Below, one piece after another: positions 1-5,769 of a stretch of DNA of 5,769 nucleotides (the stretch's first letter is position 1; every line of letters starts with the position of its first letter). Below the pieces are notes generated by a model. The model saw only the letters and a list, made by a program, of their open reading frames with translations. It was not told where the DNA came from and did no database searches. This stretch comes from Leptotrichia sp. oral taxon 215 (GTDB taxonomy: Bacteria > Fusobacteriota > Fusobacteriia > Fusobacteriales > Leptotrichiaceae). Where the stretch lies: assembly GCA_905371725.1 (NCBI GenBank), contig CAJPML010000083.1:1-5769 (forward strand), given 5' to 3'. The position numbers were made by a program, and so were the translations under genes.

Positions 1-31
1 GATATATATTAATAATATAAAAAACCTATAT

Positions 32-60
32 TTTACATTAATATTTATTTTTGATACAAT
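32..60 (+). promoter_or_regulatory. Probable sigma-70-type promoter of the ilv leader and operon
   Basis: A -35 hexamer TTTACA (32-37, 5 of 6 to consensus) is separated by exactly 17 nt from a -10 hexamer TACAAT (55-60, 5 of 6). The -10 is preceded by TG at 52-53, giving the extended form TGATACAAT. The DNA upstream (1-31) is almost pure A/T and could help as an UP-like element. Transcription would start near 67, leaving about 40 nt of 5' leader with a strong ribosome binding site before the small ORF at 106. This is the best promoter in the window. In AT-rich DNA single hexamers are cheap, but the spacing plus the extended -10 makes this combination credible. Confidence 0.7.
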
Positions 61-91
61 AACCTAGTAAATAATTAAAAAATTTATGAAA

Positions 92-202
92 TTAAGGAGA
101 AGAAAATGTCATTAACATTAATTTTAGTCATATTATTACTCATAATTATTATTCAAATTCTAGGACTCATAGTCGTGAAAAAGTTACAATTTTCAGCCTT
201 AA
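92..202 (+). promoter_or_regulatory. Possible alternative RNA pairing that hides the leader-peptide ribosome binding site
   Basis: TTAAGG (92-97), which includes the start of the Shine-Dalgarno, is complementary to CCTTAA (197-202). After a small internal loop, GAAAA (102-106) is complementary to TTTTC (190-194). This 11-bp interrupted pairing would use bases 197-202 and so prevent them from forming the antiterminator. It is the position expected of a '1:2' structure in classical attenuators, where lack of leader translation favours termination. The helix is AU-rich with an internal loop, so it is weak and may be coincidence. Confidence 0.3.
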
Positions 203-261
203 AAGTTTCCAGGAATGATTTTGAAATGGAATCGGTAATTATGAGAAAAGACTATTATTAA
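106..261 (+). CDS. 51-aa Leu/Ile/Val-rich ORF, candidate ilv leader peptide (or small membrane protein)
   Basis: This ORF starts at ATG 106, with a near-perfect Shine-Dalgarno AAGGAGA (94-100) 5 nt upstream, and ends at TAA 259-261. Residues 3-24 are almost all branched-chain: 8 Leu, 8 Ile and 3 Val among the first 24 residues, including the run LILVILLLIIII. Several control codons (CTC twice, CTA, GTC twice) look uncommon in the downstream ilv genes by eye. Residues 25-51 are ordinary, charged and end in KDYY. Lying between the promoter and a terminator just upstream of ilvD, it is placed like an attenuator leader peptide whose translation reports charging of Leu/Ile/Val tRNAs. It is longer than classical leader peptides such as the 32-aa E. 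coli ilvGMEDA leader. The same stretch also reads as one transmembrane helix followed by KK, so a small single-pass membrane protein is the main alternative. I recognise no homologue. That it is translated is well supported; its function is inferred. Confidence 0.7.
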   Translation: MSLTLILVILLLIIIIQILGLIVVKKLQFSALKVSRNDFEMESVIMRKDYY

Positions 262-357
262 AAATGTTAATAATATACTCATAGTAGAAAATCATAAATT
301 GCAATTATTCCAAAAAATCTTAGGAAATATAAAATCTTATTATAGAATTTTTAAGGC
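196..357 (+). promoter_or_regulatory. Candidate antiterminator: long-range pairing of 196-208 with 345-357
   Basis: GCCTTAAAAGTTT (196-208, codons 31-35 of the small ORF) can pair with GAATTTTTAAGGC (345-357) over 13 consecutive base pairs: 11 Watson-Crick and 2 G-U. Bases 353-357 are also the 5' arm of the terminator stem, so the two structures exclude each other. Inside the loop, GGAATGATT (212-220) pairs with AATTATTCC (303-311) with one G-U. TATTATTA (253-260) also pairs with TAATAATA (268-275) around the leader stop codon, giving a nested long structure. A ribosome stalled at the last branched-chain codon (175-177) should leave 196 onward exposed. The pairing is seen in the sequence; its regulatory role is inferred. 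Confidence 0.5.
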
Positions 358-384
358 GATTTGAAGAGATCGCCTTTTATTTTT
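353..384 (+). terminator. Intrinsic terminator upstream of ilvD (attenuator terminator)
   Basis: AAGGCGAT (353-360) and ATCGCCTT (369-376) form a perfect 8-bp stem with a GGCG/CGCC core and an 8-nt loop (TTGAAGAG). The T-rich tract TTTTATTTTT overlaps its base (375-384). It acts on + strand transcripts; the opposite side has only a poor T tract. It lies 92 nt after the stop of the small ORF and ends 56 nt before the ilvD start. It would therefore either stop read-through from the leader into ilvD (attenuation) or simply end an independent small-ORF transcript. Confidence 0.8.
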
Positions 385-394
385 AGAGGGTATT

Positions 395-424
395 TTGTTG
401 AAAAAATTAAGAATTAAATATAAT
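395..424 (+). promoter_or_regulatory. Weak candidate promoter between terminator and ilvD
   Basis: A perfect TATAAT (419-424) lies 18 nt after TTGTTG (395-400, 4 of 6 to the -35 consensus). If used, transcripts would start near 431, only about 10 nt before the ilvD ATG and after its Shine-Dalgarno, so the mRNA would be nearly leaderless. That makes it doubtful as the main ilvD promoter, but it is the only alternative to read-through from the upstream leader. TATAAT arises easily in DNA this AT-rich. Confidence 0.2.
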
Positions 425-440
425 TAGGAGAGTGAAATCG

Positions 441-2105
441 ATGTCAAGAAGTAACAATTTAACAAAAGGTGCGGCAAGAGCTCCGCATAGGTCACTGCTA
501 AAAGGGTTGGGGTTTGTAAATGAAGAGATGGATAAACCGATAATAGGGATTGCAAATTCATTTAATGAAATAATACCTGGGCATGTTCATCTGAAAACAT
601 TAGTACAGGCTGTAAAAGACGGTATACGTAATGCCGGAGGAGTTCCTATGGAATTTAATACAATAGGAATATGTGATGGGCTGGCAATGAATCATATTGG
701 AATGAAATATTCCCTTGTAACGAGAAATATAATAGCTGATTCAATTGAAGCTACAGCCATGGCAACACCTTTTGATGCAATAGTTTTCATACCGAACTGT
801 GACAAGGTTGTACCGGGAATGCTTATAGCGGCTGCAAGGCTTAATATTCCTTCATTATTTATAAGTGGTGGAGCGATGCTGGCAGGAGTGTATAAAGGAA
901 AAAAGGTTGGACTGAGTAATGTGTTTGAAGCTGTGGGGCAATATGAAGCGGGGCTTATGACCAAGAAGGAACTGAATATGGTTGAGGATATGGCGTGTCC
1001 TACCTGTGGTTCATGTTCAGGAATGTACACTGCAAATACAATGAACTGTCTGACTGAAGCACTGGGAATGGGGCTTCCTGGAAATGGAACTGTACCTGCA
1101 GTATTTTCTGAAAGGCTGAGACTTGCTAAAAAGGCCGGTATGCAGATAATGCAAGTATTAAAACAGGATTTGAGACCAAAGGATATAATGACAAAGGAAG
1201 CATTTGAAAATGCAGTAGCTGTGGATATGGCTCTTGGAGGATCTTCAAATACGGCATTACATTTACCTGCAATAGCACATGAAGCAGGAGTAAAGCTGAC
1301 ACTTGACGATTTCAACGAGATTGCAAAAAAGACACCTCAGCTATGTAAACTGTCACCGTCAGGAGAGTACTTCATAGAAGACCTATACAGGGCAGGAGGA
1401 GTTACAGGAGTTATGAGACGGATGCTTGAAAACGGAAGACTTCATGGTGATGCCAAGACGGTAGCACTGGAAACTCAGGGGGAACTTGCAAAAGGAGCAT
1501 TTATAAATGATGATGATGTAATAAAACCGTGGGACAAACCTGCATATGAAACAGGAGGAATAGCAGTACTTAAAGGAAATCTGGCAATAGATGGAAGTGT
1601 GGTAAAGGAAGGTGCTGTTGACAGGGAAATGCTTGTTCATTCAGGGCCTGCCAAGGTATTTGACAATGAGGAAGATGCTGTTGAAGCAATAAGAGGTGGA
1701 AAAATAGTAGCCGGAGATGTTGTAGTCATAAGATATGAAGGACCTAAGGGCGGACCGGGAATGAGGGAAATGCTTGCCCCTACAGCAATGATAGCTGGAA
1801 TGGGTCTTGATAAGGATGTAGCCCTTATAACTGACGGAAGATTTTCAGGAGCAACAAGAGGGGCTTCCATAGGACATGTATCGCCTGAAGCGGCTTCAGG
1901 AGGAACAATAGGAATAATTCAGGATGGAGACATAATAGAAATAGATATACCTAACAGAAAATTAAATGTAAAACTGTCAGATGAGGAAATAGAAAAAAGA
2001 AAATCTGAAAAGGAACCATACAAAATAGAAGTTAAAGGTTATCTGAAAAAATATGCGCTGCATGTATCTTCTGCAGCTGAAGGTGCGATTGAAATACTGG
2101 ATTAA
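441..2105 (+). CDS. ilvD: Dihydroxy-acid dehydratase
   Basis: IlvD dehydrates 2,3-dihydroxy-3-methylbutanoate and its methylpentanoate homologue to the 2-oxo acids preceding valine/leucine and isoleucine. It is a cytoplasmic Fe-S enzyme. The 554-aa length is typical. Family signatures are present: CDG (C78), CDKVVPGM (C120, K122), the cysteine cluster CPTCGSC (C186, C189, C192), and near the C terminus [10 protein letters not shown] with the presumed catalytic Ser469. In [10 protein letters not shown], Gly47 stands where [2Fe-2S] family members carry an extra cysteine, as in the oxygen-labile E. coli enzyme. That suggests a [4Fe-4S], oxygen-sensitive form (inference). I chose ATG 441 because the Shine-Dalgarno AGGAG (426-430) sits 10 nt upstream and the N terminus ([20 protein letters not shown]) matches clostridial-type IlvD. 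An in-frame GTG at 432 would be only 1 nt from that site. It is the first enzyme gene after the attenuator-like leader, and ilvA follows with no terminator between. Confidence 0.96.
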   Translation: MSRSNNLTKGAARAPHRSLLKGLGFVNEEMDKPIIGIANSFNEIIPGHVHLKTLVQAVKDGIRNAGGVPMEFNTIGICDGLAMNHIGMKYSLVTRNIIADSIEATAMATPFDAIVFIPNCDKVVPGMLIAAARLNIPSLFISGGAMLAGVYKGKKVGLSNVFEAVGQYEAGLMTKKELNMVEDMACPTCGSCSGMYTANTMNCLTEALGMGLPGNGTVPAVFSERLRLAKKAGMQIMQVLKQDLRPKDIMTKEAFENAVAVDMALGGSSNTALHLPAIAHEAGVKLTLDDFNEIAKKTPQLCKLSPSGEYFIEDLYRAGGVTGVMRRMLENGRLHGDAKTVALETQGELAKGAFINDDDVIKPWDKPAYETGGIAVLKGNLAIDGSVVKEGAVDREMLVHSGPAKVFDNEEDAVEAIRGGKIVAGDVVVIRYEGPKGGPGMREMLAPTAMIAGMGLDKDVALITDGRFSGATRGASIGHVSPEAASGGTIGIIQDGDIIEIDIPNRKLNVKLSDEEIEKRKSEKEPYKIEVKGYLKKYALHVSSAAEGAIEILD

Positions 2106-2165
2106 TATGTGATTGAAATAATAATAGATTTTTTAAATAAACAGCTGAAAAAAGAAAAAATGAAG

Positions 2166-2172
2166 AAGGTGA
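2166..2172 (+). promoter_or_regulatory. Ribosome binding site that decides the ilvA start
   Basis: AAGGTGA (2166-2172) matches the 3' half of the consensus GGAGGTGA and stands 5 nt before TTG 2178. The alternative ATG at 2160 is preceded only by an A-rich run without a recognisable site. The in-frame GTG at 2109 has none either. This favours TTG 2178 as the ilvA start. Confidence 0.5.
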
Positions 2173-2177
2173 AAAAA

Positions 2178-3395
2178 TTGCATAAACTTTATGATTTTAT
2201 GGAAGCAAGAGAAAGACTGAATACTGTAATTACTAAAACAAAATTAATTCACAGTTCAGTTTTTTCCAAAGAAACGGGGAATGATGTCTATATTAAACCT
2301 GAAAATTTGCAAAGAACAGGGTCATTTAAATTAAGAGGAGCTTATAACAAAATAGCAAAACTGACAGAAGAAGAAAAAAAGAAGGGGGTTATAGCTTCTT
2401 CTGCGGGAAATCATGCTCAGGGAGTGGCACTTGCCGCACAGAAACTGGGGATTAAGGCAGTTATCGTAATGCCTAAATATACACCGCTTATAAAGGTGGA
2501 AGCTACTCGCCAGTATGGTGCTGAAGTTATTCTGGCCGGAGAAGTATATGATGATGCCTATAACTATGCGAAAGAATTGCAGGAAAAAGAAGGATACGTG
2601 TTTATTCATCCCTTTAACGATGATGATGTTGTAGAAGGACAGGGAACAATTGCTCTTGAGGTGCTGGAAGAATTACCTGATACTGATATAATTCTTGTGC
2701 CGCTTGGAGGAGGAGGACTTATTTCGGGAATCGCTCTTGCGGCAAAACTGAAAAATCCTACGATAAAGATAATTGGGGTAGAACCTGAGGGTGCAGCTTC
2801 AGCAATTGCTGCTTTAAAAAATGGGGAAGTTGTGGAACTGCCTGAAGCCAATACAATAGCAGATGGTACAGCTGTCAGAAGAATCGGTGATTTGAACTTT
2901 GATTATATAAAAAAATATGTAGATGACATAATTACAATATCCGACTATGAGCTTATGGAATCTTTTCTGCTGTTAGTTGAAAAACATAAAATTGTTGCAG
3001 AAAATGCAGGTGTGCTTTCAGTTGCGGCACTTAGAAAAATAAATGAAAGAGGAAAGAAGATCGTTTCGATTCTAAGTGGCGGAAATATAGATGTGCTGAC
3101 TATTTCTTCCATGATAAATAAGGGGCTTGTTGTAAGAGGAAGAATATTCAGATTTTCGGTTGATTTGCCGGATAAGCCTGGACAGCTGGTTGCAGTGTCG
3201 CAAATTCTTTCTGAAAAGAATGCAAACGTTATAAGGCTTGATCATAACCAGTTTAAAAATCTTAACAGATTTCACGATGTGGAACTGCAGGTAACAGTTG
3301 AAACAAACGGTGAAGAGCATATTCAAAAAATAATAGAGGAATTCAGCAAGAGGGGTTATGTTATTAAAAGACTGAATTCTCAGGAAATAGAGTAA
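2178..3395 (+). CDS. ilvA: Threonine ammonia-lyase (threonine deaminase), short ACT-domain type
   Basis: This PLP enzyme converts threonine to 2-oxobutyrate and ammonia, the committed isoleucine step. From TTG 2178 it is 405 aa. Residues 1-320 are the fold-type II catalytic domain: ENLQRTGSFKLRGA carries the Schiff-base Lys51, SAGNHAQG (75-82) is the substrate loop, GGGGL (177-181) binds the PLP phosphate, and SGGNID (300-305) contacts the pyridine ring. Residues about 324-405 form one ACT domain (VDLPDKPGQL), a likely allosteric site. This matches the roughly 400-aa clostridial-type enzyme, not the 514-aa E. coli IlvA with its doubled regulatory domain. Placement between ilvD and ilvB argues for a biosynthetic role over a catabolic TdcB role. 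The start is uncertain: ATG 2160 would add 6 residues, and the open frame reaches back to 2109 with a Lys/Ile-rich, non-family sequence. The gap from ilvD is 72 nt, with no promoter or terminator seen. Confidence 0.92.
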   Translation: MHKLYDFMEARERLNTVITKTKLIHSSVFSKETGNDVYIKPENLQRTGSFKLRGAYNKIAKLTEEEKKKGVIASSAGNHAQGVALAAQKLGIKAVIVMPKYTPLIKVEATRQYGAEVILAGEVYDDAYNYAKELQEKEGYVFIHPFNDDDVVEGQGTIALEVLEELPDTDIILVPLGGGGLISGIALAAKLKNPTIKIIGVEPEGAASAIAALKNGEVVELPEANTIADGTAVRRIGDLNFDYIKKYVDDIITISDYELMESFLLLVEKHKIVAENAGVLSVAALRKINERGKKIVSILSGGNIDVLTISSMINKGLVVRGRIFRFSVDLPDKPGQLVAVSQILSEKNANVIRLDHNQFKNLNRFHDVELQVTVETNGEEHIQKIIEEFSKRGYVIKRLNSQEIE

Positions 3396-3424
3396 TAAAA
3401 ATAAAAAAGAGAGGTGGCTGGAAA

Positions 3425-5143
3425 ATGAGTATTGAAATGATTAGTGGTGCCAGAATAGTACTGGAATGTCTGCACAGATTAGGTGTAAAAGATATATTTG
3501 GATATCCGGGAGGTGCAGTAATACCTATTTATGATGAAATTTATAAATTTGATAAGATTAATCATTATTTTGCAAGGCATGAGCAGGGGGCAGCTCATGA
3601 GGCTGACGGATATGCGAGGGTATCTGGAAAAGTGGGAGTCTGCCTTGCCACTTCAGGACCGGGAGCGACAAATCTTGTTACAGGAATAATGACTGCACAT
3701 ATGGATTCTGTTCCAATACTTGCCATAACAGGACAGGTAAGCAGTTCGTTATTGGGAAAAGATGCATTTCAGGAAAGTGACATAGTGGGAATAACACTAC
3801 CTATTACAAAAATGAATTATCTTGTACAGAATATAGAAGACTTGCCAAGAATTTTGAAGGAAGCCTACTATATATCTTCAACAGGTAGGCCAGGCCCTGT
3901 TCTTGTTGATATTCCAAGAGATATTCAGTTACAGAAAATAACATATCAGGAATTTGAAAAATTATACGAAAAAGAATTTAAACTTGAAGGATATGATCCT
4001 ACATATAAAGGACATCAGGGGCAGATAAAAAGAGCATTAAAACTGATAAAAGAAGCAAAGAAACCTTTAATTATAGCAGGAGCGGGAATTTTGAAATCAA
4101 AGGCTTCAGAATATCTGAGAGAATTTGCTGAAAAAACTCACACTCCTGTAACAATGACATTGCTTGGACTTGGAGCATTTCCAGGAAATCATGAACTGTC
4201 ATTGGGAATGCTCGGAATGCATGGAACGGTTTATGCAAATTATGCAACAGATGAAGCTGATCTTATAATTGCAGCCGGAATAAGATTTGATGACAGGATT
4301 ACAGGAAATCCTGATAAATTCTGTCCAAAAGCAAAAATAATACATATTGACATTGATCCTGCTGAAATAGAAAAAAACAAAAAGGTAGATGTTCCAATAG
4401 TAGGAGATCTGAAAAATGTTCTGGTAGGACTGAATAAGGAACTGACACAGTTAAAACATGAAGAATGGAATGAAAAAGTTAAAGGATGGAAAAAGGAATA
4501 TCCTCTCGTTTATAGAAAAGTATCTGATGACAAGCTTATTCCTCAGGAAGTGCTTTCAGAACTGAATAGTATACTTAAAGGAAACGGGATAGTTGTAACA
4601 GATGTAGGGCAGCATCAGATGTGGACAGCACAGTTCATGACTTATACAAATCCTGATTCGATTGTAACATCAGGAGGAGCAGGAACTATGGGATTTGGAC
4701 TTCCTGCCGCAATAGGGGCTCAGGTGGCAAAGCCTGATACAAAAGTGGTACTTGTAGTTGGTGACGGAGGATTCCAGATGACATTCCAGGAACTTATGAT
4801 GATAAAACAGTATAATCTTCCTGTAAAAGTACTGATTATAAATAATTCATTCCTTGGAATGGTAAGACAGTGGCAGGAAATATTTAATGACAGAAGATAC
4901 TCATTTGTTAATCTTGACTACAATCCTGATTTTATAAAAATTGGGGAAGCATATGGAATTAAATCGATAACATTGAAAACAAAGGAAGACTTGAAAAATA
5001 ACCTTAAAGAGCTTATAGAAAGTGATGAAGGAGTATTGATAAACTGTGTAGTTGAAAAGGAAGAAAATGTGTATCCGATGATACCGGCAGGAACAAGTGT
5101 AGCTCAGATGGTAGGTAAGAGAGGGGTGCTTGAAAATGAATAG
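3425..5143 (+). CDS. ilvB: Acetohydroxyacid synthase (acetolactate synthase), large catalytic subunit
   Basis: This ThDP- and FAD-dependent enzyme condenses pyruvate with pyruvate (acetolactate, toward Val/Leu) or with 2-oxobutyrate (acetohydroxybutyrate, toward Ile). At 572 aa it shows the three-domain plan: an N-terminal PYR domain (about 1-170) with catalytic Glu53 in RHEQGAAHEADGYAR, a central FAD-binding domain (about 195-335, with GIRFDDRITG), and a C-terminal PP domain with the ThDP/Mg motif from GDGG (446-449) to NN (473-474). Next comes GMVRQWQ (478-484), whose tryptophan is characteristic of biosynthetic AHAS and associated with preference for 2-oxobutyrate. This and the adjacent ilvN separate it from catabolic acetolactate synthases. 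ATG 3425 has a strong site, GAGGTG (3411-3416), 8 nt upstream. The gene starts 29 nt after ilvA and its end overlaps ilvN by 8 bp. Confidence 0.97.
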   Translation: MSIEMISGARIVLECLHRLGVKDIFGYPGGAVIPIYDEIYKFDKINHYFARHEQGAAHEADGYARVSGKVGVCLATSGPGATNLVTGIMTAHMDSVPILAITGQVSSSLLGKDAFQESDIVGITLPITKMNYLVQNIEDLPRILKEAYYISSTGRPGPVLVDIPRDIQLQKITYQEFEKLYEKEFKLEGYDPTYKGHQGQIKRALKLIKEAKKPLIIAGAGILKSKASEYLREFAEKTHTPVTMTLLGLGAFPGNHELSLGMLGMHGTVYANYATDEADLIIAAGIRFDDRITGNPDKFCPKAKIIHIDIDPAEIEKNKKVDVPIVGDLKNVLVGLNKELTQLKHEEWNEKVKGWKKEYPLVYRKVSDDKLIPQEVLSELNSILKGNGIVVTDVGQHQMWTAQFMTYTNPDSIVTSGGAGTMGFGLPAAIGAQVAKPDTKVVLVVGDGGFQMTFQELMMIKQYNLPVKVLIINNSFLGMVRQWQEIFNDRRYSFVNLDYNPDFIKIGEAYGIKSITLKTKEDLKNNLKELIESDEGVLINCVVEKEENVYPMIPAGTSVAQMVGKRGVLENE

Positions 5144-5624
5144 GGAACATGAAATTCTTATAATTGCAAAAAATACTAACGGAATAGTTGCCAGAATAAT
5201 GTCATTATTTAACAGAAGAGGATACTTTGTAAATAAAATGACAGCAGGAGTTACAAATAAAACTGGATATGCAAGATTGACACTTACTGTAGACGGAGAT
5301 TCAAAATCACTTGACCAGATACAGAAACAGGTGTATAAAATAGTTGATGTAGTAAAAGTAAAAGTATTTCCATCAGAAGGTGTAATAAGAAGGGAACTTA
5401 TGCTTATAAAGGTGAAATCTGACAATGAAACAAGGGCACAGATTGTTCAGATAGCTGATATCTATAGAGGAAAGGTACTTGACGTATCTCCAACTTCCCT
5501 AATAATAGAACTTACAGGAGATGTGCAGAAACTGAGGGGATTTGTGGAAATAATGAAAAATTATGGAATATTGGAAATGGCAAAAACAGGAGTTACTGCA
5601 ATGAGTAGAGGAGAAAAAATGTAA
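5136..5624 (+). CDS. ilvN: Acetohydroxyacid synthase, small regulatory subunit
   Basis: The regulatory partner of IlvB stimulates the large subunit and confers feedback inhibition, classically by valine. The 162-aa length is normal. Residues about 3-76 are the ACT domain (HEILIIAKNTNGIVARIMSLFNRRGY in pattern, ending in a V-rich strand). Residues about 85-158 are the conserved C-terminal small-subunit domain (RRELMLIKV to GVTAMSRG). Asn13 and Gly16 align with the valine-site Asn11 and Gly14 of E. coli IlvH, so valine sensitivity is plausible (inference). I chose ATG 5136, which overlaps the ilvB stop by 8 bp and has GAGGGGTG (5121-5128) 7 nt upstream; an in-frame TTG at 5130 sits too close to that site. 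The overlap implies translational coupling and balanced subunit production. By family the gene could equally be called ilvH. Confidence 0.95.
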   Translation: MNREHEILIIAKNTNGIVARIMSLFNRRGYFVNKMTAGVTNKTGYARLTLTVDGDSKSLDQIQKQVYKIVDVVKVKVFPSEGVIRRELMLIKVKSDNETRAQIVQIADIYRGKVLDVSPTSLIIELTGDVQKLRGFVEIMKNYGILEMAKTGVTAMSRGEKM

Positions 5625-5654
5625 TTGAAGTTTCTTTCAAAAATTAAGGATAAT
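5625..5654 (+). promoter_or_regulatory. Very weak promoter candidate after ilvN
   Basis: TTGAAG (5625-5630) and GATAAT (5649-5654), 18 nt apart, are 4 of 6 and 5 of 6 matches to the -35 and -10 consensus. They could start a transcript for the next gene about 50 nt before its ATG. Nothing in the 85-nt gap resembles an intrinsic terminator: the small hairpin of TTGAA (5625-5629) with TTCAA (5636-5640) has no T tract after it. The downstream gene may therefore be read through from the ilv operon. Confidence 0.15.
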
Positions 5655-5709
5655 TTCAGGTATTACTAAAGAAAATTACTAGTTTAAAAACTGAAAGGAA
5701 TTGAGTAAA

Positions 5710-5769
5710 ATGAAAGTAAGTCAGCATTGGGAAAAGGAAAAATATGAGAAAAATGCACGTTTTGTATCA
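5710..5769 (+). CDS. N-terminal fragment of a probable class I SAM-dependent methyltransferase (cut by window end)
   Basis: Twenty codons are visible from ATG 5710 to the window edge without a stop. A Shine-Dalgarno AAAGGA (5694-5699) lies 10 nt upstream. The pattern HWEKEKYEKNARFVS resembles the start of a widespread family of class I methyltransferases (trans-aconitate-methyltransferase-like). In these, W-x(n)-Y-x(2)-NA/H-x-FV-S precedes the glycine-rich SAM-binding motif by about 20-25 residues. The SAM motif itself would fall beyond the window, so the assignment rests on this N-terminal signature alone. The substrate cannot be named. It begins 85 nt after ilvN on the same strand, with no clear terminator between, so it may be co-transcribed, but nothing visible ties it to branched-chain amino acid synthesis. 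Confidence 0.6.
   Translation, partial: MKVSQHWEKEKYEKNARFVS

Noticed and set aside
6..18. Inverted repeat ATATT-AAT-AATAT as an operator
   Set aside because: Five A/T-only base pairs in an almost pure A/T stretch are expected by chance.
314..339. Direct repeat AAAATCTTA (314-322 and 331-339) in the leader
   Set aside because: Two copies of a 9-mer made of eight A/T bases and one C, in AT-rich DNA, are not convincing as a protein-binding site and do not coincide with the main helices.
262..440. T-box riboswitch as the regulator of the operon
   Set aside because: The conserved T-box sequence (AGGGUGGNACCGCG-like) and a specifier-loop arrangement are not visible before the terminator. AGAGGGTA at 385-392 is only a chance partial resemblance and lies after the terminator.
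432..440. GTG at 432 as the ilvD start
   Set aside because: It would sit 1 nt after the AGGAG site, which is too close for initiation. ATG 441 fits both spacing and family N terminus.
692..1315. Antisense 207-codon open frame within ilvD
   Set aside because: It lies wholly inside an unmistakable ilvD, has no ribosome binding site of note, and encodes a low-complexity Ser/Ala/Ile-rich product typical of the shadow of a coding strand. The other minus-strand frames in ilvD, ilvA and ilvB/ilvN were rejected for the same reason.
5681..5692. AGTTTAAAAACT inverted repeat before the last gene
   Set aside because: The arms are 5 bp with a 2-nt centre and mostly A/T, with no T tract after them; it is neither a terminator nor a clear operator.

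Overview
The window holds an isoleucine/valine (branched-chain amino acid) biosynthesis operon from a strongly AT-rich bacterium, all on the + strand: ilvD - ilvA - ilvB - ilvN. It is preceded by a 440-base regulatory leader and followed by the first 20 codons of a probable SAM-dependent methyltransferase. Near-exclusive use of AGA/AGG for arginine, strong Shine-Dalgarno sites, anaerobe-type enzyme variants and clostridial-like protein features suggest a low-GC anaerobe. My best guess is Fusobacteriota (Leptotrichia-like), but this is inference from style and not a database match.

Layout. Bases 1-105: AT-rich upstream DNA with a good sigma-70-type promoter (TTTACA, 17 nt, extended TACAAT). 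Bases 106-261: a 51-codon ORF, absent from ordinary gene calls because of its size, with 19 Leu/Ile/Val residues among its first 24. Bases 262-440: an RNA leader ending in an intrinsic terminator (353-384) just before ilvD. A segment inside the small ORF (196-208) can pair for 13 consecutive base pairs with 345-357, which contains the 5' arm of that terminator. Promoter, Leu/Ile/Val-rich leader peptide, antiterminator and terminator together look like a ribosome-mediated transcription attenuator sensing charged Leu/Ile/Val tRNAs. No T-box signature is visible. Bases 441-5624: the four ilv genes in tight succession. Bases 5625-5709: a short gap without a convincing terminator. Bases 5710-5769: the start of the next gene.

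How the genes work together. IlvA deaminates threonine to 2-oxobutyrate, the isoleucine-specific entry. IlvB (catalytic) and IlvN (regulatory) form acetohydroxyacid synthase, which condenses pyruvate with 2-oxobutyrate or a second pyruvate. IlvD dehydrates the later dihydroxy acids to the 2-oxo acids that are finally transaminated. The reductoisomerase ilvC, needed between AHAS and IlvD, is not in the window, nor is a transaminase. Regulation appears layered: attenuation at the leader, plus ACT-domain allostery in IlvA and IlvN.

The enzymes are conventional. The novelty lies in the leader, where small ORF, terminator and competing pairings fit an attenuator but with unusual spacing: the antiterminator strand lies inside the leader ORF about 50 nt before its stop codon.
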